A stretch of 64,000 nt of DNA from assembly GCF_003001995.1 (NCBI RefSeq), contig NZ_PVNB01000003.1, positions 124,001-188,000 on the forward strand, read 5' to 3'. How positions within the stretch are numbered: the first letter of the stretch is position 1; each line of letters begins with the position of its first letter. Position numbers and translations under genes: made by a program. Source of the stretch: Orenia metallireducens (GTDB taxonomy: Bacteria > Bacillota > Halanaerobiia > Halobacteroidales > Halobacteroidaceae). The notes under the pieces were generated by a model, which was given only the letters and a program-made list of their open reading frames with translations, had not been told where the DNA came from and searched no databases. Positions 52,639-62,993 of this stretch are shown in pieces.

Positions 52639-53196
52639 TTATACTTCCATTATATCTGCAGTTTTATTCTCTAGCAAGGAATCTATTTTAGCAATATATT
52701 CATCAGTAATTTCCTGGATATTATCTAAACCACGGCGATAATTATCCTCAGAAATCTCTCCTTCCTTCTCTAGCTCTTCTAATTCACTATTTGCCTCGCG
52801 TCGAAGATTTCTAATAGAAATTTTGCCCTCTTCTGCTTTCTGCTTAACAACCTTAACTAGTTGCTTTCTTCTCTCTTCAGTCAGCTGAGGAATATTGATT
52901 CTGATTAAATCACCATCATTATTAGGATTTAGTCCTAAATCAGATTTTAAAATAGCTTTCTCAATATCACCTATTACAGTCTTATCAAAAGGAGCTACTA
53001 GTAATTGTCTTGGTTCTGGTGCAGAGATCTTTGCCATTTGATTAATTGGTGTAGGAGCACCATAATAGTCAGCCTTAATACCATCTAACAAAGATGCTTT
53101 AGCTCTTCCAGTTTGTATTTTTGTAAACTCCTGCTTAGTATTCTCAATCACCTTATCCATATCCTTTTTAGCCTGATTAGCAACCTCTTTAATCAT
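52639..53196 (-). CDS. frr: Ribosome recycling factor
   Basis: Splits post-termination ribosomes with EF-G. The 185-residue, helix-rich protein shows the family markers FTKIQTGRAKASLLDGI, PINQMAKISAPEPRQLLV and LTEERRKQLVKVVKQKAEE. It lies after pyrH in the rpsB-tsf-pyrH-frr order. GGGAGGT precedes the ATG. Confidence 0.98.
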   Translation of the reverse strand: MIKEVANQAKKDMDKVIENTKQEFTKIQTGRAKASLLDGIKADYYGAPTPINQMAKISAPEPRQLLVAPFDKTVIGDIEKAILKSDLGLNPNNDGDLIRINIPQLTEERRKQLVKVVKQKAEEGKISIRNLRREANSELEELEKEGEISEDNYRRGLDNIQEITDEYIAKIDSLLENKTADIMEV

Positions 53197-53230
53197 ATGT
53201 ATAACCTCCCTTTATCTAAATGTTTATATA

Positions 53231-53974
<744 letters not shown>

Positions 53975-54160
53975 CTATAATATACCCTAAATCCCTTTTT
54001 ATGATTAAAAATTTTACTATATTATTTAACGATCACTATTAAATATTGATATATATATTATATTTTATCACCTATTAACTTTATCACAATAGCTTTTAAT
54101 CTAACTTTTAAAATTGAAAGCATAATAAAATAAATGATAAAACTTAGAAAACTAACTGAC

Positions 54161-54200
54161 TCTAAAAAAAGAGAACACGAGAGTGTCCTCTTTTTTTAGA
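54161..54200 (-). terminator. Terminator after tsf
   Basis: CTAAAAAAAGAGGACACTC, short loop, GTGTTCTCTTTTTTTAG on the minus strand, with one mismatch in the stem. It separates rpsB-tsf from pyrH. Confidence 0.88.
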
Positions 54201-54206
54201 TAGATA

Positions 54207-55088
54207 TTATTTATTAATTTCACCCATTACTTCTGCTGCAAAATCTGTCTCTTCCACTTCAATACCTTCTCCAACTTCATATCGAACATAGTTTACAATA
54301 CTAGCATCATTTTGATCAACTAATTGTTGAATAGTTATATCTGAATCTTTAACAAACTCTTGTTCTAACAAGCAGTTTAATGTATAGAATTTACCTAATC
54401 TACCTTCAACCATCTTTTCTACTATATGCTCTGGCTTTCCTTCTGCAAGAGCTTGCTTTGTAAGGATTTCTCTCTCCTTATCAAGATCTTCACTAGGAAC
54501 ATCCTCTTTTGATAAGTAATTTGGTTTTACAGCAGCAATATGCATAGCAATATCTCTAGCTAAATCTTCATCTCCACCTTGAAGTTGAACTAAAACTCCA
54601 ATGTTACCACCCATGTGCAAGTATGTACCAAAGATCTCTTCAGCATTCTTTTCAAAGATTTGAAAGCGTCTAAAGGAGATATTTTCTCCAATTTTAGCAA
54701 TAGACTCTTTTAAGTATTTCTCTACTGTTTTGTCTTCTGCCTTTAAAGTTTGACTAAGAGCTTCTTCTACATCAGCAGGATTTTCTGCTAATACGTGATC
54801 TGCTAAAGCATCAACAACCACTTTAAAATTTTCATTTCTAGCAACAAAATCAGTTTCACAGTTGACCTCTAAAATAGCAGCTGTATCATCCACTGTTTTA
54901 AAAGCTACTAAACCTTCAGCAGCAGTTCTTCCAGCTTTCTTATCTGCAGAAGCGATACCTTTTTCTCTTAAGTATTCAACAGCTTTATCCATATCTCCAT
55001 CTGTCTCTTGTAAAGCTTTTTTACAATCTAAAATCCCAGCATTTGTCATTTCTCTTAACTTCTTTATATCAGCTGTAGTAATTGCCAT
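54207..55088 (-). CDS. tsf: Elongation factor Ts
   Basis: Guanine nucleotide exchange factor for EF-Tu. The 293 residues have the UBA-like N-terminus ([25 protein letters not shown]), and the family signature AAVLE-type [14 protein letters not shown] near 75-90. The rest is the dimer/core domain. It lies 99 bases after rpsB with an attenuator-like hairpin between. AAGGAGG precedes the ATG. Confidence 0.98.
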   Translation of the reverse strand: MAITTADIKKLREMTNAGILDCKKALQETDGDMDKAVEYLREKGIASADKKAGRTAAEGLVAFKTVDDTAAILEVNCETDFVARNENFKVVVDALADHVLAENPADVEEALSQTLKAEDKTVEKYLKESIAKIGENISFRRFQIFEKNAEEIFGTYLHMGGNIGVLVQLQGGDEDLARDIAMHIAAVKPNYLSKEDVPSEDLDKEREILTKQALAEGKPEHIVEKMVEGRLGKFYTLNCLLEQEFVKDSDITIQQLVDQNDASIVNYVRYEVGEGIEVEETDFAAEVMGEINK

Positions 55089-55133
55089 TATTGAACCTCC
55101 TTATAGTTTATGAAAAAACTTATTTAAAAAAAA

Positions 55134-55172
55134 GGCGCTTCACAAGGACGATTTACATCCTCATTACACGCC
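55134..55172 (-). terminator. Hairpin between rpsB and tsf
   Basis: An imperfect 15-bp stem from GGCGTGTAATGAGGA and TCCTTGTGAAGCGCC followed by eight Ts. It probably reduces tsf transcription relative to rpsB. Confidence 0.8.
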
Positions 55173-55187
55173 CTTTATTTATTATTC

Positions 55188-55919
55188 TTATTGTTGGTCT
55201 TCTTCTGTAGTTGCAGCTTCTTCAATCTCAGCTTGTTCGCCTTCTTGAGATTCTACAACTGCATCAGCGATAACTCCAGTTAATAATTTAACAGCTCTAA
55301 TAGCATCATCATTTCCTGGAATTAAATAATCAACATCATCAGGATCACAGTTTGTATCTACAATAGCTACTACTGGGATACCCAACTTCTTAGCCTCTGC
55401 TACCGCAATCTCCTCTCTACGAGGGTCAACAATAAATAACACATCAGGAAGACCATTCATATCTCTAATTCCACCTAAGTTACGAACTAATTTAGTTCTT
55501 TCCTTCTCTAACTGCATTACCTCTTTCTTAGGTAAGACCTCAAAGATTCCATCCTCTTCCATCTGTTCTAACTCTTCTAAACGCTCAATACGTTTACGAA
55601 TAGTTTTGAAGTTAGTTAGCATACCACCTAACCAACGCTCATTAACATAAGGCATTCCACATCTTTCAGCTTCTTGCTTAATAGTCTCTTTAGCTTGCTT
55701 TTTAGTTCCTACAAAAAGAACTGTTTTCCCTTCAGCTGCTAGTTCACGAACGAAGTTATAAGCATCTTCAGCTAATTTAACTGTTTGCTGTAGATCCACT
55801 ATGTAGATCCCATTTCTTTCTGTAAAGATGTATGGTTTCATCTTTGGATTCCATCTCTTAGTTTGATGTCCGAAATGAACTCCAGATTCTAATAATTGTT
55901 TCATACTTACTACACCCAT
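55188..55919 (-). CDS. rpsB: Ribosomal protein S2
   Basis: A 243-residue small-subunit protein with the family start [35 protein letters not shown] near 70, LWLGG-type [11 protein letters not shown], and [19 protein letters not shown]. The acidic C-terminal tail ([14 protein letters not shown]) fits a halophile. The ATG lies 8 bases after GAGGAGGTG. Confidence 0.98.
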   Translation of the reverse strand: MGVVSMKQLLESGVHFGHQTKRWNPKMKPYIFTERNGIYIVDLQQTVKLAEDAYNFVRELAAEGKTVLFVGTKKQAKETIKQEAERCGMPYVNERWLGGMLTNFKTIRKRIERLEELEQMEEDGIFEVLPKKEVMQLEKERTKLVRNLGGIRDMNGLPDVLFIVDPRREEIAVAEAKKLGIPVVAIVDTNCDPDDVDYLIPGNDDAIRAVKLLTGVIADAVVESQEGEQAEIEEAATTEEDQQ

Positions 55920-56042
55920 TACTGCGGCACCTCCTCTCGGTTTTTAATCCTCCACTCTCTTCTTCCTCTGCTAAAACCCTAAGGGCACCTCTAGCAAAGT
56001 CCAAAAGTGTGTGTGATTGATGTTCTTCTAACACCATTAAAC
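55920..56042 (-). promoter_or_regulatory. Possible rpsB leader
   Basis: The minus strand has a TGCTA...TAGCA hairpin enclosing GAGGTGCCCTTAGGG (about 55972-56002). The octamer GAGGTGCC recurs at the rpsB ribosome binding site. Such duplicated mimics occur in r-protein autoregulation, but no established leader family is recognised here. Confidence 0.35.
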
Positions 56043-56105
56043 AGTATACCACATAAAAAAAATAATATCAACAAGATTTTTAATTATTTTTAAATTAAAC
56101 AAAGT

Positions 56106-56280
56106 TCTTAGGATTAGAGCTATAATTAAACTAAGATTAAGACTATATAAGTTCAATAAAATAGAGTAGATTCTCTACTTAAAATTAGATTCAAATTATG
56201 TAAAGCAAACACGATAAGGTATTATTAAATAACTTTATAGAATTAGATAAAACATTATTTTTGAGTTGCAAAAAAATAAA
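56106..56280. other. Intergenic region between rpsB and the motility operon
   Basis: Contains loose TTAAG/CTTAG-family units at 56106-56155 and otherwise AT-rich sequence without a visible gene. The rpsB promoter should lie here. Confidence 0.4.
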
Positions 56281-56297
56281 GACATCATTATGATGTC
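56281..56297 (-). terminator. Terminator of the motility operon
   Basis: GACATCAT/ATGATGTC hairpin followed on the minus strand by TTTATTTTTTT. It lies just after the YceG-like gene. Confidence 0.82.
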
Positions 56298-56315
56298 CTA
56301 AAACAGTTAAATCAT

Positions 56316-57107
56316 TCAATTATTTGAAGTTACTTGTAGTAATACCTCTTTAACTGATATAGGTAATTGAAAAGAGTAGGTGCCTGCCTTAATCTTAGTT
56401 TCAAGATTTAACTCATCTACCATAGCAATAAATTCATCTTTATCCTCAATTACCCCCTGATAGAGCAGTAAAGTAGATACCTCTCGACTGGATATCCCTT
56501 TTGGAATAGTTAATAGAACTTTTTTATTTTCCCTTTCTAACTCTTCTTTTATTTCCTTTTTTAGCTCTTTTTTTAACTGCTCTTTTAATTCTCTAGTCAA
56601 TTCCTCTCTAAGCTTCTTTTTAACATCATCACTATCTGCTTGTACCTTTTCTACAGCATCTTCTATGGCTGTCTCTATTTCATCCTCAGCCTTAAGATCA
56701 ATCGCCTCTTTAGAGTTATTATTATCTTTTGTCTGTGACACTCCAACTTCTGAAATTATATCAGCCTTTTCTGATTTTAATTTCTCTTCTCTAACTATAT
56801 TATTGTCTTGAATTAATAAACTTTGATCTACTAATTCTTCACCCTTTATTTCTTTATCAATATTATCTTCTTTTACAGAAGCAAACGCCCCTTCTAAATC
56901 ATAATTCTTCTTTAATTTAATATCCTGATCACTATAACTCTCTGCAGGAAAGCTCATCCCTAGCTTTCTAGCCTCTTTTATAATCTCTTCTTCAGTCATC
57001 ACAGTCTCTTTTGGTGAATTTAAATTAAATAGATTCAAATCTAAAGATAATAGTAATGCCATAATCACAAGTGTAATCCCTATCCCTAACAGAGTATGGC
57101 GTAACAT
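56316..57107 (-). CDS. Membrane protein with MltG/YceG-like LysM end, no catalytic domain
   Basis: A 263-residue protein: one N-terminal membrane helix (8-27), an acidic and lysine-rich coiled-coil middle (about 40-200), and a C-terminal YceG-like module (LLTIPKGISSREVSTLLLYQGVI and KIKAGTYSFQLP). MltG transglycosylases have this module before their catalytic domain, which is absent here. Such stand-alone forms may bind peptidoglycan. It shares one base with the stop of the gene before (TAATG), so it belongs to the motility operon. Confidence 0.75.
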   Translation of the reverse strand: MLRHTLLGIGITLVIMALLLSLDLNLFNLNSPKETVMTEEEIIKEARKLGMSFPAESYSDQDIKLKKNYDLEGAFASVKEDNIDKEIKGEELVDQSLLIQDNNIVREEKLKSEKADIISEVGVSQTKDNNNSKEAIDLKAEDEIETAIEDAVEKVQADSDDVKKKLREELTRELKEQLKKELKKEIKEELERENKKVLLTIPKGISSREVSTLLLYQGVIEDKDEFIAMVDELNLETKIKAGTYSFQLPISVKEVLLQVTSNN

Positions 57108-57616
57108 TAATTTTCCCTCCGATTATTGAATTTATAAATCAATTCGACTTCCCGACTTCCCATATTCATCTTCTTAGCTATCTCTGCCATACTTAAGCCT
57201 TCTTCTTTAAGTCTCTTTATCTGTTGATAAGCAGGATTTCCATTTGTAGGATTAAGTGTAGGTTTAGTATTTGTTTGACTATTTAAGAGATTAATATTCT
57301 TAATATTTTCATCTAGAATGTCCATTTTAATATCAACCTTTTCAACTTTATCAATTAATTTCTCAACCCTATCTTTTAAGATGATTATCTCTTCTTTATA
57401 TCTACCATTATCCAATTTATGATTTAGCAGCTGACCAAAATCATTACTTCCTACTATTGAGTTTATCTCATCCTCTAACTCTTCTTTTAAATTTCTAATC
57501 TCTGATAACATCTCAGTTGCTAAATAATAGTCATCATTATCCTGTTGAGAACGATAGGTTAAGAATAAAGAGATCATAATCACTACTAAACCTACAGCAA
57601 ACAAAATATATTCCAA
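57107..57616 (-). CDS. Membrane-anchored coiled-coil protein with HTH-like C-terminus
   Basis: A 169-residue protein: a membrane helix at the N-terminus, a coiled coil (about 35-105), a polar linker, and a C-terminal helix-turn-helix-like motif (QIKRLKEEGLSMAEIAKKMNMGSREVELIYKF), matching DUF6115-type proteins. Function is unknown. The TTG start at 57616 lies 7 bases after GGAGGT; the upstream ATG is inside that site. It is in the fapA motility operon. Confidence 0.78.
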   Translation of the reverse strand: MEYILFAVGLVVIMISLFLTYRSQQDNDDYYLATEMLSEIRNLKEELEDEINSIVGSNDFGQLLNHKLDNGRYKEEIIILKDRVEKLIDKVEKVDIKMDILDENIKNINLLNSQTNTKPTLNPTNGNPAYQQIKRLKEEGLSMAEIAKKMNMGSREVELIYKFNNRREN

Positions 57617-57631
57617 ATCTATTACCTCCAT

Positions 57632-57958
57632 TTATACCTTGATATCAATATATCGTCCTGCATTTAATACCTTAGCCTCGTTTTGACCTTCCTCTTCTTC
57701 ATTATCACCATTTCCATTCTCTATTCTTCTCTTCCTCTTTTGCCTTCTCTTCTCTTTCTTATCATCCTCTTTTTTAATCTTCTTATGCTCTGTCTTTTCA
57801 GATTTATTTACCCTATCCTGCTTTCTGACATCCTTTTGCTCTAACTCCTGCTGTAATTGATTTTGATAAATATTTGGTTTAGCTTTTCTACTCTGTTCTA
57901 ACTTACTGACATCTAAAGAACGAGAAAGTATAGTCTTAGGGTTGATAGGCTCTACCAT
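57632..57958 (-). CDS. Small highly charged hypothetical protein
   Basis: A 108-residue hydrophilic protein without a recognised family. The middle is a charged, lysine- and glutamate-rich tract (HKKIKKEDDKKEKRRQKRKRR) followed by acidic NGDNEEEEG and an ordered end AGRYIDIKV. The conserved-looking ends and perfect AAAGGAGG site support a real gene. It lies between fapA and the DUF6115-type gene. Confidence 0.65.
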   Translation of the reverse strand: MVEPINPKTILSRSLDVSKLEQSRKAKPNIYQNQLQQELEQKDVRKQDRVNKSEKTEHKKIKKEDDKKEKRRQKRKRRIENGNGDNEEEEGQNEAKVLNAGRYIDIKV

Positions 57959-57972
57959 AAGCCTCCCTCCTT

Positions 57973-59784
57973 TTAAGAGTAAGGTTTTGATTTAATTTGA
58001 TCATCATCTAGATAATACTGAACAAATTTATTAACCTCATCTATTCTTTTAACAAGGGTTCCTATATTTACAATAACTCCTGTATAAATAGTATCCTGAA
58101 CCTTAATCTTTCCTTCCTTACCTTCTTCTAACTTAGATTCTAACTTCTTCTTATCTTCTTTAATCTCTTCAATTTCAGCAGCAATAGAAAATCTCATCCT
58201 AGTAAGTTGATTCAATAAATCTTGTTTATTAGCTAAAAGCTTACCATTATTTTTCTCCCTTTGCTCCTTTAGTAACTTTATATTCTTAATAACCTGATCC
58301 AACTTATCTTGTTTATCTTTAAAGAGATTATTCTTATTATTATAATCATCCCTTGTTCCAGGGGTTATCCCTACAGAGACCTCTGTTGGAGTAGCTAGAT
58401 TAGAACCGATATTTTTCGCTACTATCTCTTTAGTAGCCCTGATCTTACCACCAACAATTAATCCCTTCTTCTCCTCTACAACCACCTTGTTACCAGCATC
58501 AATAGTACTATGCATAATAGCATCCTGTACTATTAAATCTCCTTCAGTTATAACTGTTCCATTCTCAATAAATTTAACATTAATATCTCCTTTTGCTCTT
58601 AAAGTTCCTTTAATCGCACCAATAAAGCCTTTTTTAATAATAATTTGACCATCGGCTTCTATATTTCCTCCATAAACACTACCTTCTATCAAAACATTTC
58701 CTTGGGATTTAATTTCCATACCATCATTTAGATTTCCACTTACTATTACACTCCCTGTAAAATCAATATTTCCTGTTGATAAATCAACATCACTCCTGAC
58801 AGTATATACATCTAAAACACTAATAGAATTATGATTATAAACTACTTGACCCTCAATTACTGCAGTTAATGACATTCCATCTTCACTTAATTGTACATTT
58901 TCGCCTACAGGTATATCTATATCTTTTACAGGTGGCGGAGCAACATCTTCTCCCATCACGTTCTTGCCTGGCTCCCCCTCTACTGCTAAGACTTTAGTAG
59001 CTAATAAGTCTCCAGGATCGACGTTAACAATTCTACCTAGATTACGAAAATCTGCACTACCATCATCTAACAGATTAACCTTCTTCTCAGAACTATTAAT
59101 ATCAAATTTAAAATCAATTCTGCCATCCTCTCCAGGAACAGGATCTTGTCCAGCTGCTATTAAAAAATCCTCTAGTGGCTTTTTAGAATTAAAAATCTCA
59201 GTAAATTCTTCTTTCTTTATACCAAAAACTATACCTTCTTTATTCAACTCTTCCATTATATCTTCAACTGTAAATCCTCTTCCTCCAAGGGGTGGAATAT
59301 GGCTTATATAAGCTTCCATCTTATCCTTACTTAACTTAAATTCTAAACTAGCATCACGATCTAACTCAGCTTTTCTATCAGCTATTTTGATCTTCTCTCC
59401 ATCTAAAGTTAAAGCTTCACTTACTGCAGTATAGTCGACTTCAACTATCTCCTTTTTCTCAAGAGTCTCTTCAATAGCATCCATCTTTACTTGTCTACCA
59501 TTACCTACAGGTTGTTTTACTATCAAAAATATTCCATCATCAGATATCTCAACTCTAAATTCACCATCTTTACTTTCAACTTCTTCTATTAACTCTAAAG
59601 TGGCTTGATATGAGTTTAAACCACCAAGTAATCCAAAGAACTTTTTCTTCTCTTCAAGTAACTCTATCGAGATATCCTCTAGACTAAATTCATCATCTAC
59701 TTTTTCATTAAATATCCTATAAGCCTCTTCCAATGCAATCTTTTTATTCTTTGCTTCAATCTCAACCTTTTCAATGATTGTCAT
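57973..59784 (-). CDS. FapA family protein (DUF342)
   Basis: A 603-residue protein. The N-terminus (about 1-65) resembles a Jag-N/KH-associated domain (KVEIEAKNKKIALEEAYRIF, KKKFFGLLGGL). Residues about 160-470 form the FapA beta-helix region (DIPVGENVQLSEDGMSLTAVIEGQVVYN, then VIVSGNLNDGMEIKSQGNVLIEGSVYGGNIEADGQ split over repeats). A coiled coil follows near 490-570. FapA proteins are linked to polar or flagellar placement. It lies 23 bases after sigD. Confidence 0.88.
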   Translation of the reverse strand: MTIIEKVEIEAKNKKIALEEAYRIFNEKVDDEFSLEDISIELLEEKKKFFGLLGGLNSYQATLELIEEVESKDGEFRVEISDDGIFLIVKQPVGNGRQVKMDAIEETLEKKEIVEVDYTAVSEALTLDGEKIKIADRKAELDRDASLEFKLSKDKMEAYISHIPPLGGRGFTVEDIMEELNKEGIVFGIKKEEFTEIFNSKKPLEDFLIAAGQDPVPGEDGRIDFKFDINSSEKKVNLLDDGSADFRNLGRIVNVDPGDLLATKVLAVEGEPGKNVMGEDVAPPPVKDIDIPVGENVQLSEDGMSLTAVIEGQVVYNHNSISVLDVYTVRSDVDLSTGNIDFTGSVIVSGNLNDGMEIKSQGNVLIEGSVYGGNIEADGQIIIKKGFIGAIKGTLRAKGDINVKFIENGTVITEGDLIVQDAIMHSTIDAGNKVVVEEKKGLIVGGKIRATKEIVAKNIGSNLATPTEVSVGITPGTRDDYNNKNNLFKDKQDKLDQVIKNIKLLKEQREKNNGKLLANKQDLLNQLTRMRFSIAAEIEEIKEDKKKLESKLEEGKEGKIKVQDTIYTGVIVNIGTLVKRIDEVNKFVQYYLDDDQIKSKPYS

Positions 59785-59807
59785 AATAACCCCTCCTCCC
59801 TATTAAA

Positions 59808-60590
59808 TCAAGCAAATAATAAATCTTTCTTCCTACTAAGATATCCTCTTAATCGGAAGATAGCTTTAGTATGCAACTGTGAAATACGAGCAGTTGTTAA
59901 GTCCATAATCTCCCCTATCTCGGTTAATGTCAAATCTTCATAATAATAAAGGGAGACAACCAATCTTTCTTTCTCAGGCAATTTATCTATCGATTCACCT
60001 AAAAGTTCTTTCATTTGATCATAGAAAAAGAGGTTATCAGGCTCCTTGTCAGCAGAGTCACTGATTAAATCCTTTAGTTCTATCTTATCTCCACCTTTAA
60101 CATTAAAAAAGGACTCTAAAGAGATATTCTCCGGAATATTGACATCAACCAATAAATTATTAAATTCCTCACAACTTAGTCCCAACTCTGCTCTTACCTC
60201 TTCATCATCAGGGTTTCTTCTTAGTTTTTTCTGTAATTTATTATAAGTATTACTAAGCTTTTTTGACTTTCTTCTAATTGATTGCGGAACCCAATCTAAC
60301 TTCCTAATCTCATCATAAATCGCACCTCTTATTCGCGGAACAGCATAGGTAGAGAATTTAATCCCCCTATCTATATCATATCTATTCATAGCATCTATTA
60401 GCCCCAAAAAACCATAGTTTAACAGATCATCAAAAGTAAATCCATCGGGTATCTTAGTAATGATCTTTCCTGCAACATGCTTTACCAAAGGGGTATAGCT
60501 TAGAATTAAATCTTCTTTAGATTGTTGGCAATTATTCTTTTTATACTTCTTCCATAAAATATCTTCTTTTAAGTTATCTGATCTCTTCAT
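59808..60590 (-). CDS. sigD: Flagellar/motility RNA polymerase sigma factor
   Basis: Sigma-28 family factor for flagellin and chemotaxis genes. The 260 residues include region 2 (FTFDDLLNYGFLGLIDAMNRYD; FSTYAVPRIRGAIYDEIRKLDWVPQSIRRKSK), region 3 and region 4 (PEKERLVVSLYYYEDLTLTEIGEIMDLTTARISQLHTKAI, split into -35 binding helices). It lies in the cheC-cheD-...-sigD order as in Bacillus. AGGAGGA precedes the ATG. Confidence 0.95.
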   Translation of the reverse strand: MKRSDNLKEDILWKKYKKNNCQQSKEDLILSYTPLVKHVAGKIITKIPDGFTFDDLLNYGFLGLIDAMNRYDIDRGIKFSTYAVPRIRGAIYDEIRKLDWVPQSIRRKSKKLSNTYNKLQKKLRRNPDDEEVRAELGLSCEEFNNLLVDVNIPENISLESFFNVKGGDKIELKDLISDSADKEPDNLFFYDQMKELLGESIDKLPEKERLVVSLYYYEDLTLTEIGEIMDLTTARISQLHTKAIFRLRGYLSRKKDLLFA

Positions 60591-60606
60591 TTAAGGATTC
60601 CTCCTA

Positions 60607-60996
60607 CTATTCCTGCTTTATACCTTTGATAATTTTCGCCAGTTTGTCTGAATCCTCATTAATAATATTTGTATTCTTATTATCTATACTTTCAAACTCT
60701 AAAGAGGTCATCCTATCTAATCCTTCCTCTTTTAGAGCCTCTTTAGAGTTACTACCTTCTGAATTAGATGCTACTTGCTTAATCGAGCTTTTCATCTCCT
60801 CTTCCATAATATCACTTAAATTTGAATTTATCAATTGCCCTATTATACCACCTATTATACTAAAAATTAATCCACCAATAAAGACTCTCTTGATAATAGT
60901 TGTTAAATCCAAATTCATAATTATTGAAACCATTAAGACTATAATAATAGCTACAATAGCAAATAACACCATAAATTGCTTGGTAAGGGAACTCAC
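60607..60996 (-). CDS. Small two-helix membrane protein in the motility operon
   Basis: A 129-residue protein with two transmembrane segments (about 8-28 and 35-55) and a polar cytoplasmic tail rich in S, N and E. No family is recognised. In Bacillus the sigD neighbour swrB is also a small membrane protein, but it follows sigD and no sequence likeness is visible. The start is GTG, 10 bases after GGAGGGG. Confidence 0.6.
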   Translation of the reverse strand: MSSLTKQFMVLFAIVAIIIVLMVSIIMNLDLTTIIKRVFIGGLIFSIIGGIIGQLINSNLSDIMEEEMKSSIKQVASNSEGSNSKEALKEEGLDRMTSLEFESIDNKNTNIINEDSDKLAKIIKGIKQE

Positions 60997-61061
60997 TATT
61001 TATAATCCCCTCCTTTACTAATTAATTATAATATAAATGCAATATTCTAAACTAATCTTAA

Positions 61062-61115
61062 ATCGACGGTTTAAGTATAAATTTGAGTATAAGTTAACCT
61101 TAAACTCAAATTTAC
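61062..61115. repeat. TTAAG/CTTAG-family repeat
   Basis: GGTTTAAGTATAAATTTGAG facing CTTAAACTCAAATTTAC, between cheD and the small membrane gene. Confidence 0.55.
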
Positions 61116-61606
61116 TATAATATTCTATCATCTTGTTTAACCGTTTTAATAACTACCTCTCCACTATTATTGTATAATTCCATTGTTCTTCCATAATTCT
61201 CTCCTACTTCAGCCCCAATTATTGGAATCCTCTTCTTCCTCATGATACTCTCAACAGCTTCAATATTGCGAGCCCCTATCCTAATTCTATCATTAGAGCT
61301 TGAGAAGTTAAACATTTGGGCTCCCCCAGCCATCTTGGCCTCTAAATTTCTAATATTAGCTCCTGCTTTTCTCAACTCTTCAATTAAAATATCTATTGCT
61401 GTATCTGCATATTTTTCAGGCTTACCCTGTTTACGGTTTGATGGAAACTCTGGCAACATAATATGAGCCATCCCTCCAATTTTACTAATACTATCATACA
61501 AGGTCAATCCAACACAAGAGCCCAAGCCTGACGTAATCAAAACATCACTCTCTTTTCCCACTTTAAGGTCAGCCATCCTTACTCTAATCTTATTACTAAT
61601 CAACAT
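61115..61606 (-). CDS. cheD: Chemotaxis protein CheD
   Basis: Deamidates glutamines of chemoreceptors. The 163 residues carry the catalytic cysteine in TSGLGSCVGLTLYD, the histidine in GGMAHIMLPEF, and AKMAGGAQMF and GRTMELYNNSG later. The start is ambiguous among GTG 61612, ATG 61606 and TTG 61603, all within the overlap with cheC; family length fits 61606 or 61603. CheC binds and modulates CheD, and their genes overlap here. Confidence 0.93.
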   Translation of the reverse strand: MLISNKIRVRMADLKVGKESDVLITSGLGSCVGLTLYDSISKIGGMAHIMLPEFPSNRKQGKPEKYADTAIDILIEELRKAGANIRNLEAKMAGGAQMFNFSSSNDRIRIGARNIEAVESIMRKKRIPIIGAEVGENYGRTMELYNNSGEVVIKTVKQDDRIL

Positions 61607-62225
61607 CAACACCTAGCCTCTTTAACATAAAGTCTAAAGATTCAGGATTGGGAATTACAAAAAACTGACCATTAACCTCTAAATTCCCTAAAATCTCTGT
61701 TTCGATTACTAATGCATAATCACCTATCTGACCTAATTCTATAAAAGCCACCTCTAAAATAGCACCAGCCATGTCATGGGCCAAAGCTGGAACATCAGGC
61801 ATTATTTTAATATCAAGCATTTGAGAGAAAGCATTCAAATTAGACCCTGTTAGTATATTTGCTACTTCTTTAAGAGCGGACTCTTCTAATTCTCCTATGT
61901 TATCTTCAATATTGACCTCTTCACCGATTAATAAAGAGATTAACTTGTTTGCACTATTATTTCCTAAGGTAAATAGAACACCTCCATTAATATCTCCCAT
62001 TATTCTAACTAAAATAGCAGCTATTAAATTATCTGCCCCTCCCATAATTTCTGGGACTAAATCTATTGGTAAGATGCTTACCTTAGGAACTTTCATCTGA
62101 ATCTTATCATTTAGCATCTCTGAAAGTGAAGTAGCTGCATTTCCAGCACCAATACTTGCAACTTCTCTTAATGCATCTAGCTGTATAGGACCCAATTTAG
62201 CCAACTTATCATCAATATGATTCAT
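61596..62225 (-). CDS. cheC: CheY-phosphate phosphatase CheC
   Basis: Removes phosphate from CheY-P and partners CheD. The 209 residues have both phosphatase helices: ALREVASIGAGNAATSLSEML near 20 and ALKEVANILTGSNLNAFSQML near 120, each with the E-x-x-N pattern. The ATG at 62225 lies 6 bases after AGGTGAGAG. It overlaps cheD. Confidence 0.95.
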   Translation of the reverse strand: MNHIDDKLAKLGPIQLDALREVASIGAGNAATSLSEMLNDKIQMKVPKVSILPIDLVPEIMGGADNLIAAILVRIMGDINGGVLFTLGNNSANKLISLLIGEEVNIEDNIGELEESALKEVANILTGSNLNAFSQMLDIKIMPDVPALAHDMAGAILEVAFIELGQIGDYALVIETEILGNLEVNGQFFVIPNPESLDFMLKRLGVDVD

Positions 62226-62254
62226 CAACTCTCACCTCTAAAATTATTTAATAT

Positions 62255-62953
62255 CTAAATTAAACCTTTCTTTCTTAATTCTCGTTGTTTAGCAAATACC
62301 CATTCAATTATCTCTTCTCTCAACTCAGTAGATATATCAACAAACTTAACCCCATAAACAGTAGTTATTTTATCAGTCCCATCCTCTTTTCTTTCTTCAA
62401 CTCTAACAATCTCACCATTTAATAGACTAATAGATAATTCTATAAAGTCTATCTTGAGCTCTAGTACTTGACCTATTTCAAAGTTATTGGCGCCTTTTAT
62501 AACTATCATAAGACCTCCACCACTAATATCAGCAGCTAATGCTTTATTAAACTCTTCTGAATAATCATTATACTCTTGCTTTTCTTTAATATCACAGTAA
62601 GCTACAACTCTATATTCAATCTCTTCTTGGACAGAAATCCTTACAAACCGTCTTCTTTGAATTCTTTCAACCTCACTAGAATTAAGAACTACCAGAGAAT
62701 ATACCGGTTTCTTCTTTCTTTTCTTTACCTTGCTTTCCATCTGATACAAGGCTGTTGCTCCTGTAAAAATTATCTTTAAAGGAGTCTTCTTTTTAATAGA
62801 TAGTGGTCTATTATCTTCATCAAATGGAAGCTCTATTTCTATAGTCTTATCATCAAAGTCCAATATTTTTGATCCATATTCACCTTTATAAGGACCATCT
62901 TCTATCTTTATTCTTACCCTTTGGTTAAGCTTTAATTGAGGTCTCTTTGCCAT
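62255..62953 (-). CDS. PilZ-domain YcgR-like protein, copy 2
   Basis: A 232-residue protein with an N-terminal YcgR-type domain (about 1-90) and a C-terminal PilZ domain that binds c-di-GMP: the RxxxR motif in IQRRRFVRISV and the D-x-S-x-x-G motif in ADISGGGLMIV. In other bacteria these brake the flagellar motor. The ATG at 62953 lies 7 bases after GGAGGT. Its paralogue is directly upstream. Confidence 0.9.
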   Translation of the reverse strand: MAKRPQLKLNQRVRIKIEDGPYKGEYGSKILDFDDKTIEIELPFDEDNRPLSIKKKTPLKIIFTGATALYQMESKVKKRKKKPVYSLVVLNSSEVERIQRRRFVRISVQEEIEYRVVAYCDIKEKQEYNDYSEEFNKALAADISGGGLMIVIKGANNFEIGQVLELKIDFIELSISLLNGEIVRVEERKEDGTDKITTVYGVKFVDISTELREEIIEWVFAKQRELRKKGLI

Positions 62954-62993
62954 AGAACATACCTCCATTTAAAATAATAAACCAAAACCTAAA

